From: Gryganskiella cystojenkinii
Taxonomy: Eukaryota > Mortierellomycota > Mortierellomycetes > Mortierellales > Mortierellaceae
DNA: 49,247 bases
NCBI GenBank assembly: GCA_015852425.1
Contig: JAAAIG010000007.1
Span: 91,734-140,980, forward strand
Direction: 5' to 3'
Position numbers and translations under genes: made by a program. The notes under the pieces were generated by a model, which worked only from the letters and a program-made list of their open reading frames with translations, was not told the origin of the DNA and made no database searches. This document shows, piece after piece, positions 10,512 through 20,623 of the stretch; the first letter of the stretch is position 1; each line of letters opens with the position of its first letter.

Positions 10512-10973
10512 GATATTCTATAGCAAATGGTATGAGCAGTGGGCCTGAGCCGAGGGAGTGGAGCAGAAAGAAGTCGGCTGTCTTAGAGGGTAATGCGATT
10601 CCTGGATGCCACTTGCGCCTTGATATTAGGAAGGAGTCGCTTATCCTGTTTTCTCAGGATAGTTTTGTCGAAAATGGTATTCTTGATCGGATCCAAGGAA
10701 TGCAAAAAGAGGGTAGTAAGAGTAGGCGATGGAGATCAGAGACAAGAGATAGAGAGAGTATGGGTGTGTGTATGTGTGTGAGAGAAAGCGAGAGCGAGGG
10801 GAAAGAGTGTCGCTTGAGAAGCGAAGGCAGAGATATAACTGTATCAATATCACAGAACGGGAGGGGAGAGAGAGTAACGCAGGATGAGTGAGAATCAACG
10901 TTTCATTTTTTTTTTTTTTTTGGCCAGCTGCTGTTAAGTTCCCAGGGCGGCTTGCCCGACGCATTGACAATGC

Positions 10974-10979
10974 ACGTGA
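10974..10979. promoter_or_regulatory. CACGTG E-box upstream of the six-cysteine peptide gene
   Basis: CACGTG hexamer about 465 nt upstream of the start at 10511, beyond a purine-rich plus-strand (CT-rich minus-strand) tract at 10700-10880 that looks like a fungal CT-rich promoter or 5' UTR. Binding by a bHLH factor is inferred only. Confidence 0.3.
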
Positions 10980-11653
10980 TCTTCGTTCAAGAAGAAAGGG
11001 TTTGTGACAGAAATAAAATCCTGATGCAGGTTAGCGGTTGAAAACAAGCAGTTTAGTCATAAAGCAATACCACAATGCAGTTAGGAAAACGGCTAGAACC
11101 TTACTTATTTCCATATCCTTCTTACTTTGAGATTTTCTGGTGTGGTTCAGCTTTCTGGATGCTGCCAGGCTTGCTGCATAAGGCAACGATAGTAGATCGA
11201 CCTCGTCAGCATAGCATTATTCCTTTTGATCTTCATATGAAATAATTAATATAACGACTCCCCTCCGTCCCGCCCTTGTCTGGTGGCTGGAATCTGCGCC
11301 CTGCCCTGATTCATTGATTACTGTGATGTATGGCCTGTTCATTTCTCGAAACGTCCATGGCATCTCCATCCGCCATAACGGAAGGGAAAAGCTTAACTAA
11401 AACATTCTAATAAAACTTGGAGTTTGACGAGATCTCAAAGTCGAGCTATACTTAGCCCCAGATTGGTTCGCGGGTCCAAGGAAAAAAATTTGAAAAAGGC
11501 GATTTCCTTTGTGAAGTCATCCTTCAAAGAAAGCGAAATGCAGTGCATAACTCCAGAATGCCCCCCTTTTTTTTTTGGCTGGTGAACGCAGATTGAGATC
11601 AAGAACAAGGTCCCTGAGGGTCGTTTATATTTCGAATCTAATTGTTTTTCGTC
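10980..11653. other. Gene-free spacer
   Basis: Between the promoter of the peptide gene and the 3' end of dynactin p25. No frame with coding character, no tRNA-like fold and no repeat was seen. Confidence 0.5.
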
Positions 11654-12709
11654 TCAATCTGTGCTGGGAAGAAACTTTGCATAGCGATCCTTTGTCCGTG
11701 CCTCGTAGATCTCTTGAATACTCTCTGGTAATTCATCCACGAGTTTTCCCGGGGAACCTTTGTAGATTGAGAAGGATGGCACGACGGTATTTGCAGGGAT
11801 GACGGTGTTGTCCTCGATCTTGCAGCAATCCTTAATGATTGCGAATCGACCCTGAAATATAAAATAAAGTAGAAAGGTAGTATCAGAAGCGTGTTCGAGG
11901 ACTCATTTACCCGTACTTTGCCTACTTTTTGGTGATGCCAAAAATCGCTGATCGTTATTCTTTCGCTTTCTATTTTCTTACAATAACACAGTTCTTGCCG
12001 ATCGAGACAAAGGATCCGATGGTCGCGGCCTGGACAACAGTGCCTTCTCCGATGGTTACATGGTCACCGATCTTCATGGGATAGTAGCTGAATGCTCTAT
12101 AAACACAGATTCAGTCATTACAGAGCCAGGTTTAGGAAACGGCGTTGGAAGGACAAGAGGCAAGGAAAAAGTGCAGCTCCAGACTCAAACATTAAAAAAG
12201 GGTATTACCCTTTATAAGTCTTGCAAGGTGGACGGATTACACATCCTTGTGAGAGAAAGCAATACCGACCCACAGAGACAACAACAGCATGCCCTGGTCC
12301 AATTCTCCTCAAGTCTCCTCTGATCACGCTTCCCGTTTGCAATATCGTCTGGGATAAAGATGAAGGGAACGAACGCGTGGTGAGTTTTTAATCATGTGAC
12401 TGTCATGCGACCATTGTCCTAGCTGAACATCAAAAAGAGTTGATGCTCACCTTGCCGCCGAGGATGATGTTTTGACTTCCGCAAATGACAGACTTGCGCG
12501 AGACCTTGTTGCCTGTGTCCTGTAGTTGTATTGATATGAAATAAAATGAACGAGGAAGACAGATATTTACGGCAAGAAGGAGGAATGCAAGATGCGATGT
12601 GAGTCCTGTGTTACAGCGTTTTTTGGTTCCTGAAATGCAATTTCGTCTGTCAGTCGAATACCGTCTCAATGTATTCTGCTTTGCTGTAATTTATGATGGG
12701 CAGGTCCAT
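11654..12709 (-). CDS. DCTN5: Dynactin subunit 5 (p25), left-handed beta-helix protein
   Basis: Pointed-end subunit of dynactin, which couples dynein to cargo such as endosomes. Five exons (minus): 12709-12662, 12519-12451, 12348-12266, 12096-11982 and 11851-11654, total 513 nt, 170 residues (human p25 is 182). The start is MDLPIINYSKAEYIET, matching the YNKSEYIET of the family. Then come VSRKSVICGSQNIILGGK, TGSVIRGDLRRIG, MKIGDHVTIGEGTVVQAATI and SIGKNCVI, hexapeptide-repeat turns in the expected order, and the C-terminal VPSFSIYKGSPGKLVDELPE. All phases agree. The tiny first exon and short second exon would be missed by single-frame searches. Divergent from the glycerate kinase gene with 241 nt between starts. 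Confidence 0.95.
12392..12399. promoter_or_regulatory. TCATGTGA E-box-like element in a DCTN5 intron
   Basis: Same octamer as in the MGM1/CstF promoter at 7785-7792; here it falls in an intron, so a regulatory role is doubtful. Confidence 0.2.
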
Positions 12710-12950
12710 GGCTCGAGGTGTGTCTGTGTATGTATGTGCTTGGAGGATATATATATAAATGGAATGAGATGCGATTTGGGTGAGTGAAATTGTCGAGCGA
12801 AGAAAGAAAGTGAAAGTGCCGAGTCGTTTAGTCCTTAGGACATTCGTTTGAAAGGACCGTCACAAAGCCACCATTGCTTGCAATTCTGCCTTTTTTCTAA
12901 TCAGCTATGCTTTCGTCTTCACTCATTCAAACCCCCCTTCCAAGAATACC

Positions 12951-14078
12951 ATGGCCAATGTTGACAAGGCTCAGGCCATCGTTCAGCATATCCTTCGACA
13001 TGTTGCATCTCCTCGACGAGCTCCCCAAGGTCTCAAATCCACGACCGCGACCAAACCACTCATAGTCGGACTATCTGGCCCACAGGGCATTGGTAAGGAA
13101 AGAGCAAAAGGAGAAGAAAAAAAAACGCGACTTATTATTGCTTCCAACTTACACTCTTCCGGCTGTCTAAATGACCCTTCTCTCGCTCTACCAGGCAAGA
13201 CGACCATTACCAACAAACTCGTCTCGACATTATCATCAGCGCCCCATAACTTACGCGTCTTTACATTTTCTATGGACGACCTCTATTTACCTTTCAGGAA
13301 ACAGACAGAACTGAGTCAACAGCATCCCCATAACAAATTGATCGAGTTCCGAGGCCTCCCGGGAACACACGATCTCCAACTCGGCACCGATACCTTTCAA
13401 TCTCTTTGCTTAGTCAACCAACGAATTGCCCAGCACCAACAAGGACAATCTGTCCAAGGTGGTGGTTCTCCTACGACCACCTTAGAGACTGCTGTTCCTG
13501 TACCAAGTTTCGATAAATCTTTGAATGCTGGACGAGGAGATCAAGTTCCCAAAAGTCAGTGGACTCATGCTGACGGTCCCTTTGATGTTGTCCTGTTTGA
13601 GGGGTGGTCCTTGGGCTTTAAATCTATTCGTGACTCCAAGGCCCTGGAGGAATCTTATCGAAAACATTCACCCAACCCACCCTTCTACCTCGCTCAACAT
13701 TCTCTGGACTCCGTCGAGACCGTGAATCGATCGCTGGAAGCCTACGAGGAAGCTTGGTATAGCTATTTGGATCTCTTTGTTCACCTCTCGGCCCCGAACT
13801 TGGAAGCGGTTTTCAAATGGAGAGCAGAACAGGAAAGGGATTTGTGGAGTCGCAAAGGGACAGGGATGTCCGAGGAGCAGGTCAAGGAGTTTGTCTCGCG
13901 ATTCATGCCGGCCTATGAGCTTTACCTGGAGCGACTCAAGAACGAGAATTTCTTCAGGGACGAGGATGAGAAAGAAAAGCAACAGGGAAGGGGAGGCCAT
14001 CGATTTTCAACCGGTCGACATTTGAGAGTCAATTTGGACGAGAACAGGGATCTCCTCTCGACGACGCTGGTGGATTGA
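12951..14078 (+). CDS. D-glycerate 3-kinase / Tda10-type P-loop kinase
   Basis: Phosphorylates D-glycerate to 3-phosphoglycerate (GLYK/Tda10 family), related to phosphoribulokinase and uridine kinase folds. Exons 12951-13092 and 13195-14078 give 341 residues. The spliced Walker A reads GPQGIGKTT near residues 43-51, followed by FTFSMDDLYLP (Walker B-like region with substrate contacts), NKLIEFRGLPGTHDLQLGTD and VLFEGWSLGF, all typical of the family. The 102-nt intron falls inside Walker A, is a multiple of three and has no stop, so an unspliced message would encode 34 extra residues and break the ATP loop. C-terminal motif HLRVNLDENR is also typical. Role: completes photorespiration-like or serine/glycerate metabolism; cytosolic location likely as no presequence is seen. 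Confidence 0.9.
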   Translation: MANVDKAQAIVQHILRHVASPRRAPQGLKSTTATKPLIVGLSGPQGIGKERAKGEEKKTRLIIASNLHSSGCLNDPSLALPGKTTITNKLVSTLSSAPHNLRVFTFSMDDLYLPFRKQTELSQQHPHNKLIEFRGLPGTHDLQLGTDTFQSLCLVNQRIAQHQQGQSVQGGGSPTTTLETAVPVPSFDKSLNAGRGDQVPKSQWTHADGPFDVVLFEGWSLGFKSIRDSKALEESYRKHSPNPPFYLAQHSLDSVETVNRSLEAYEEAWYSYLDLFVHLSAPNLEAVFKWRAEQERDLWSRKGTGMSEEQVKEFVSRFMPAYELYLERLKNENFFRDEDEKEKQQGRGGHRFSTGRHLRVNLDENRDLLSTTLVD

Positions 14079-14963
14079 AACCTTTGTCTAAGACAAAAAA
14101 GCAAAAACGAAGGCATTGAGAGAGAACGACGCCGTCGATTACTGCTTCGATTGTGTATTGCCACTCAAAGCAAGGACTCCGTTATGAGGATGTGCTGGGC
14201 TTATGACAGGCGCTCCTTGGACCATCTACATAAAATATGGGATTCTTTAATTGTCTCGAGCTCGAACAGCACCTTGCATGTCCATGAATGATCTCCAGTT
14301 CCTTTATACGCAAGCGGTACCAGGGTAGGGACAACGACGAGAAAGTGGCGACGACCACGACTCGTAAACGAGTCATTAAGCTAAACGTCCCATTAAGCTG
14401 GTTTTGCACAGGTTTCACATTCTCAAATCTGAGTGACTGAACAGCCTAACCTATTCATTGTTCATCGGAACCAATTGAAAACACGCATTCAACAAACTAT
14501 GAGACCTGGACCCTTGAGTTGAGCTATGTTCATTTCTTTTTCGCGTTGAGTGCCTCTTGTGTAAGAGATCTCAAAGAACCAAAGAAATAGGAGTCGCTGT
14601 TTTGCTTGATCGGCTCTACTCCCTCATCTCAAAGATCTATGGCGACTGTATCAAATACTGTAAGCATAAAGAAAAGAAAAATGAACTCAAGACTCGGGTG
14701 TGATTCATCTCCGCCTGTCAAGTTTGTCAGCCCTCGTGGCGTGAATCGGGCGCTCGTCCAGTCACACAAGTGAAAAGCACAGGGCACACAAAAATGGCCT
14801 TAACTGCGTTCTAATCGTCTTTCAAAAAAAAAAAAAAAAGGAACGCCAAAATGCTTCGAAACAGAAGGTCTTTGGGTGGAAACTTCTTTCCTTCCTTCCG
14901 TTTTTGTAACCCTTCTGACCTCCTCATAAAAAAAGCCACTTTCTACATCGGAATTGAATTTGA
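14079..14963. other. Gene-free spacer upstream of glyoxalase II
   Basis: Contains an A17 run at 14824-14840 and short open frames without coding character. It presumably holds the 3' UTR of glycerate kinase and the promoter of glyoxalase II. Confidence 0.5.
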
Positions 14964-16516
14964 ATGTCTGCCTCTACGCCTTTCTCGTTTTTCCAACGCC
15001 ATCTCTCTGCCTCTTTGCATTCAATCCGCAACAGTCCTCTGCTTCGCAATTCACGAGTGACGACACCTGTTCCTCGTCAAACCCTTCTTCTCTTCAAGAA
15101 CAGTTTACCCGGCTCCGTCTCTTTTTCCTATTCTCCTGTGAAAAGGACCCTGTTCTCTACTTTTGCCGCGTCAGCGACCGTTTCTTGTAGACCTAATTCT
15201 TCTTCCTTCCCATTCAACAACTTGTCCCATAATTGGAATAACAACAGGACAAACTCATTTCAAACCAGCGCTCTTTTTTCCGCACCTACGATTTTTCGTC
15301 CTCGTTCATCCCTCACCTCGTCTCTGAAACCATTCTCTACCTCAGCACCTGTCTCCGACATGCGCATCATTCCAGTCCCCGTCTTGAAAGGTACTAACAG
15401 CGTAGTGATGATCAGATCCGATAAGGAACTGTGGGACCAAGCCCTTTTTTTTGACGTACTTCCACCTTTCTTCGACTTTATTTTCTCTTAGACAACTACG
15501 CATACATCATCCTCGATGAAAAGACATCCGAGGCTGCGGTCGTCGATCCAGTGGAACCCCAAAAGCTGATGCATATCTTGCAGCATTTAGGCGCAAAATT
15601 GACTTCGGTTCTCTGCACACATCATCATATGGATCACGCTGGAGGCAATATCGAGCTGATCGCCAAGAAGGCCGGTCTCGCAGTCTTTGGCGCAGATGCT
15701 CGGATCCCAGAGATCAATTATGTGGTGAAAGACAAGGAAGAGTTCAAAGTCGGATCGTTGACGGTGCAGGCGCTCTGGACCCATTGTCATACCAAAGGAA
15801 GCGTCAGCTACTATGTCCAGGATGGAAATGATCGTGCCGTCTTTACTGGAGACACACTCTTCTTGAGTAAGTTTTTCCATTCCGTTGCTTTTTTCCTCCT
15901 CTTGTTTGTTGTTCCTTTAGTCGGAGAGCAGGATTGCGCTAAACGGGAGAATGAAAAAGGACGAGAGATCCTCAATGCTCAGCTCTCAAACTTGCTCACT
16001 CTTTTTTTTCTTGCACTCTTGCAAATCACGTAATTGCTATAGGCGGATGCGGGAGATTCTTTGAGGGAACAGCAGCGGACATGTACAACAGCTTGCTTCA
16101 TATCCTGGCAACACTCCCTGTCGAGACCAAGGTTTATTGCGGACACGAATACACAAAGGCCAACCTCGAATTTGCACTCCATGTCGAACCCGACAATGCT
16201 CATGTCGCTCAAAAGCTGCAATGGTGCTCAGACGAGTCTGTGACGATGACTGTACCGGGTACGATCGGTGAGGAGTTGCTCTGCAATCCTTTCCTTCGCG
16301 TCAAGTAAGCCAGGAGAACGAATCTTCATGGGGATGTTATTCTTTTTTTTTTTTTTGTTTATATTTCGTTTTGATCGGTACTGACTCTTTTTTGCTCCCA
16401 TTTTGAATTTGTCCGCCTCCTTTCCTTTTAGTGAACCATCGCTGCAGGCAGTTACGGGAAAGACTGATCCCATTGACGTCATGCATGTCCTGCGGGAGAT
16501 GAAGAACCGCTTCTAA
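14964..16516 (+). CDS. GLO2: Hydroxyacylglutathione hydrolase (glyoxalase II), with long N-terminal presequence
   Basis: Hydrolyses S-D-lactoylglutathione to D-lactate and glutathione, second step of methylglyoxal detoxification. Exons 14964-15390, 15492-15866, 16043-16304 and 16432-16516 give 382 residues. The metallo-beta-lactamase core starts at MRIIPVPVLKDNYAY. Metal-binding motifs are intact: THHHMDHAGG, HCHTKGS, FTGDTLFLSGCGRFFEG and YCGHEYTKANL; the C-terminus TDPIDVMHVLREMKNRF is the family helix. The first 132 residues are Ser/Arg/Phe-rich and almost free of acid, like a mitochondrial presequence. A second ATG at 15360 opens exactly at the catalytic domain, so a cytosolic form of about 250 residues is possible. 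Convergent with the coiled-coil gene, 268 nt between stops. Confidence 0.95.
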
Positions 16517-16784
16517 ATAAATGTAGAAATAAACGCAGAATATAGTCCGAGTTTGCATAAAATCACTCAAAAAAGGAATATCGAAAAAACCAAATTGGGT
16601 GGCTATATGTCAAGAGGTGAGGACGTGACAGCCCGACCTGACTTTTAGTTGCTGTTCATTGTGCAATCTACGATAGGTGCTGTGTGGGTGTATACATCAT
16701 GTTTGTCATAAGTTTTGGTAAAAGTGAGAAAGGCGGTGGGATAAGGGAGAGAGGATGAAGGATAAGGCGGAGAGAGGTCCTCCC

Positions 16785-18325
16785 TTAAGGTGAGCCCCAG
16801 GATTCGTCCGATTCATGCGACCCGACACTTCCGACCTCGGCATCCGTCCAGTCCAGGTCTTCTTCGTCGTCATCACGTCGTTGGCCATGGGTCACAGATC
16901 GGTCCTCTGCATCCGCAAATGTCTCATCTTCTTCACCCTGGACGGATGAGGGAGCGGTGGAAGCGTTGGAGATCAGGGTCGAGGGGTCCTCAAAGGGGTT
17001 GACGCGCTCCTGATGGTTGCTGCTGAGATCATGACGAAGAATCGCATGTGCAGCACGGGTGTCGACCTTGGCACCAGTCTCGTCCGGGATCAACAAGAGA
17101 TCCTGCTGGCTGTCATGGACGTTATAGTCACGAATCAAAGGTTCATCTTGGACTTCGAATGGGTTCTGGAACAATTCTGACGGTGGCTGGATGACTTGTT
17201 GCTGTTGTTGCTGACTGAATTGAACAAGCTCGTCTTGCTCACGACGTCTGTCATTGAGCTCTTGTCTTTCCCGTTCCAGTTGTTGTTCACGTTCCTTCAT
17301 TACACGTTCCTTCTCTGCGAGCCGAGCCTCGTTCGCTGCAATGTTGGCCTCAGACTCGTTGATCCTGCGCAGCCTTTCCATAAGAATATCATGCTAAGAA
17401 AAGAAAATTTGACCTCCAACGGTCATATCGAAGAATGGTGAGTTGTTACGTACACTACAAAGAAGCAGACCACTGCTAGGCGCCAAGGCAAAATCAATCA
17501 ATAAATAAAATGAATGGAAATAATTGGTGAGGGACCAAAGGGAAGAAAAAAAAAAAGGGTCAAGCGACAGCCCCTTTGGCCCTTTGAGTTTGATGGTTGC
17601 ACAGAATCAAACTGCCCAACCAATCCGTAGACGTAAATTATGCGATTCGACACACACAGCCAAGCCCAAAATAAAACCTTTTCTCTTTTTTGTCCTGCGC
17701 ATAAGCAGAGGCGTGAGCGTGACAACAGAGTCGAAAGACAAAACCAAAAAGAAGGCCTCGACTATAACAATGCTGTAAGACTGTCGAGCTGGAAATCACT
17801 TCCATTCATGCTGTGCCAAGGCTCAAAAAGGGCTCATTTCACAGCATTCCTGAACGTGAGCATGACATGTCCATTGAGACAACAACAAAAAAAAAACTCT
17901 TCTTACTGTATGACACCAACAACGAATGAAATATATCTCAATAATAAATTACAAATTCACCCCCTCCACCCAAGTGCTAAAATGAACATCAAGGTGAAGA
18001 AGTAGAAGAAAAATGTACTTACGTCAGGTTCCTTTTCATCGTCTTCGTCCATCCGTCGACGCTGTCGAAGTTCGTAATCCGGGAGATATTTGGTGGACGA
18101 GGATTGCCCCTCGTCGTGTGAGAATTTGCGTTGATCATTGTTACGATCCCGTTGCTGCTCCTGTTGTTGTTGATGCTGGCGATGCTGACTTCTTCCACTG
18201 GCCCCGACGAGACTTGGCTTTTCGTAAAGAAAATCTTCGATCTCTTCCTTGAAGATCTGGTAGATGACCACGCCGGTCAAGACCACGCCAAAGACACTGA
18301 CGACGACGATTCCTGGGTGGACCAT
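16785..18325 (-). CDS. Single-span membrane protein with coiled coil and acidic tail, unknown function
   Basis: Exons (minus) 18325-18023 and 17393-16785 give 303 residues. The start MVHPGIVVVSVFGVVLTGVV is a short luminal/outer N-terminus plus one membrane span (residues 5-25), followed by KEEIEDFLYEKPS. Then a Gln/Arg-rich linker, a basic-acidic coiled coil (about residues 100-155, ERLRRINESEANIAANEARL and ERERQELNDRRREQ), a Gln run, two NPFE motifs (FQNPFEV, VNPFEDP) and an acidic C-terminus (DDDEEDLDWTDAE). The two NPF motifs recall EH-domain ligands of endocytic proteins (inference). The family is not recognised. The intron is 629 nt, long for this window, and might hide a further exon. 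An in-frame upstream ATG at 18511 looks like 5' UTR. Confidence 0.7.
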
Positions 18326-19031
18326 CGTTGTTGTGTTCGTTGCTTGTTTTCGTGGGAGGGTTTGTTTCCTTGTAGGGGAAGTGATCAAGGGTAGGGGGTG
18401 AAGGGGAAGGGCTGAAAGGGATGGCTCGGCCTTAGACTTCTTTGGTGAGACAGAGAGTGGAGGAAGGGAGTGAGTAGAAGGAGAGGGTGAGAAATACTGA
18501 AAGAGAGACAAAAAAAAAGGAAAAACGTCGTCTTGGCCAAAAAAAAAAAAAAAAAACTATCTTGACAAAAAAAAAAAAAAAAAAAAAAAAGTGGAATCGG
18601 AACTTTTTTTTTTTGCTGCAGCAATGTGTCGGTAAAGACAGCAAACTCCTTTCCATTCAGACAACCTGCATTCTGCAGCCCCCTTGTCCGGGATTGTCTC
18701 CTTCTCCATGACACAACCATGACCAAGGGAGGACAAAAAGGGTCTGTGTTCTTGTGTGAGAAGAGAGCAGAGCGGAGTCTTTGGGAGCAGTAAAACCAGT
18801 CACATGACAGCCTGGGACTGTTTCTACCGTCCTCTTCGCCCTGTTCGGGAAGAGCCGATCAGATCAACTGCTCGCTTCTTTTTGCATTCATTCACATTCG
18901 ACTCGATAACCCGAGCACATCCTCCTACATAAAAGAGACATTTTCACTCTCGAATCGAGGACACGGGAAGAACAAAAACACATTTCCAGCAAAGAAAAAA
19001 ACCCGTCAAACATAAACAGAACAGCAAAATT
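18326..19031. other. Divergent promoter region with homopolymer runs
   Basis: Shared upstream region of the coiled-coil gene (-) and COX19 (+). It holds A runs at about 18540-18556 and 18567-18590 and a TCACATGA element at 18800-18807. The homopolymers are prone to sequencing error. No gene seen. Confidence 0.5.
18800..18807. promoter_or_regulatory. TCACATGA E-box-like octamer in the COX19 promoter
   Basis: Complement of the octamer at 7785-7792 and a one-base relative of TCACGTGA at 31466-31473; about 225 nt upstream of the COX19 start. Confidence 0.3.
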
Positions 19032-19645
19032 ATGAGTTTCGGACGTCCTCCTAGTTTCACCACCTTCTCTGCAGCTCCTCCAGACCGCGGAAGTTTCCCT
19101 CTTGACCACGATGGTATGCCTCGCTTTACAGGCTTTTATTTGTTTGTTGTTCAAAGCTATTGTTGTAGTGAACTGGAAATCGAACATAATATCTTATTTA
19201 CCTTATGTACGCCTTCGCCGTCCCACAGGCGAGTGTAGCAAGTTCATGAAGGAGTACCTGAGCTGCCTCAAAGAGAACCAGAACAATAATGGAAAATGCC
19301 GACACCTCTCCAAGAAATACCTGAACTGTCGCATGGAGCAGTAAGTTGAAAGAAAACATAAAGATTCGATACGATCGTGTTTGGTTTGTTTCTCTTTGCG
19401 TTTATTTTGACACTCTTTTTCTTTGCTCTTGGAAAAGCGGCCTTATGGGCACCGATAACTTCAAGAACTTGGGCTTTCACGATGATGACAGTGACAATGA
19501 GGCCTCCAAGGGTGGATCCGGTTCTTCGCCATCACATTCTCCATCGACACCAGGAACAGCACCGCCATCATTTTCTACAAAATCGTCAACGACATCAAAT
19601 TCAGATGCAACGTCTACGGAGCCGGGATCAGGGACAAGAGCTTAA
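19032..19645 (+). CDS. COX19: Cytochrome c oxidase assembly factor Cox19 (twin CX9C)
   Basis: Intermembrane-space copper-handling factor for cytochrome c oxidase assembly. Exons 19032-19113, 19229-19340 and 19438-19645 give 133 residues. MSFGRPPSFTTF, PPDRGSFPLDHDGEC and EHGLMGTDNFKNLGF are family signatures. The CHCH fold has CSKFMKEYLSC and CRHLSKKYLNC, each with nine residues between cysteines. After NLGF a Ser/Thr/Pro-rich tail of about 50 residues replaces the short tail of yeast Cox19. Poly(A) signal at 19738-19743. Convergent with the RBBP9-like gene. Confidence 0.95.
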
Positions 19646-19737
19646 CCCACAGAGAACAGTTGCCCAAGACGCCACCAGTTTTGATTTTTTGCTATTGGAC
19701 ACCTCAGCATAGCAACTTAACAACACCTGAGAAGGGG

Positions 19738-19743
19738 AATAAA
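19738..19743 (+). terminator. Poly(A) signal of COX19
   Basis: AATAAA 93 nt after the COX19 stop, inside the 177-nt gap to the convergent hydrolase stop. Confidence 0.5.
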
Positions 19744-19822
19744 AGAATTATATCTTGAATATGTTTTATCCGTAACTTTGGAGAATCGTGCGCTCCGATT
19801 CTCTTCTCCTACAGGGTCGATA

Positions 19823-20623
19823 TTATGTGGCCGACATCTTTTTGATAACTTTTGCGACCAACTCGGGGAAGTCACGATCGCGGATGAAATGACCTCGACC
19901 TGGAAGCTCGATATACTCGACACCTGCAATCATGCTGGCCACATTTCGTTGCTCATCAATTGGAACTAAGTGGTCACTGGGACTGGCTGTGAATTTGAAG
20001 AGGCGATAAAAAAATACATGAGTACGCCGCCTAATGCATGGAACGTCAATTTAGCCCGCCACAACAAGAAGATCAGCACTTTGACCTTACAGAATTGAAT
20101 AATCCAAGACGCATTGCCAGAGATGGCGTCCCAGTTCCATGGTCTGTTGAAGTATCCAGCCTCTCTCTAAATATATTTACCCATAATCGAAGGACATCAT
20201 TTGTTAGTTACCAATGTGGCCAGGTATTATGTAGAGAAAAGAAGAAAATGAAACAAAGCTCTAAGTATAGTTATTTCTTACCTCTGAGATATCACCCAGG
20301 TCCGAATGATAAGCGCTCACAAGGACAACGCCTTTCACCTTTCGAGACTCTATGAATCTCATAATTGCAGCGGCTCCACTGCTATGACCGATGACGACGT
20401 CGTTCTCGTTGATTCCGATATCATCCTCCATGAACCGAATCCAGATATCTTCATGGGCATCATAAGGGTCAGGGAAAGTTTTAAGGACGGACCCACCACC
20501 GAACAAATGTAGACCCGTCCGGGGATCTTTGGCCTCTGCGAGGGCTCTCACAGTCGAAGGGTACCACATGGACGTTTCGACTTGGTCATTACCATTGCCG
20601 GGAATGAGAATAATGCGAGACAT
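19823..20623 (-). CDS. RBBP9/YdeN-type serine hydrolase
   Basis: Small alpha/beta hydrolase of the RBBP9 family. Exons (minus) 20623-20282, 20166-20091 and 19986-19823 give 193 residues (human RBBP9 has 186). Signatures: IILIPGNGN at the N-terminus, VVIGHSSGAAAIMRF with the nucleophile Ser, SAYHSDLGDISEREAGYFNRPW across the first splice junction, SPSDHLVPIDEQ with the catalytic Asp and GRGHFIRDRDFPEL with the catalytic His. The triad is complete, so an active hydrolase or aminopeptidase-like activity is expected; substrate unknown. A 105-codon ATG-initiated frame lies in the upstream region (20974-20657) and ends 33 nt before this start; it may be an uORF or chance. Confidence 0.93.

Noticed and set aside
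18540..18590. Poly-A runs as a retroposed gene tail
   Set aside because: No coding remnant or target-site duplication; simple homopolymers common in this window.
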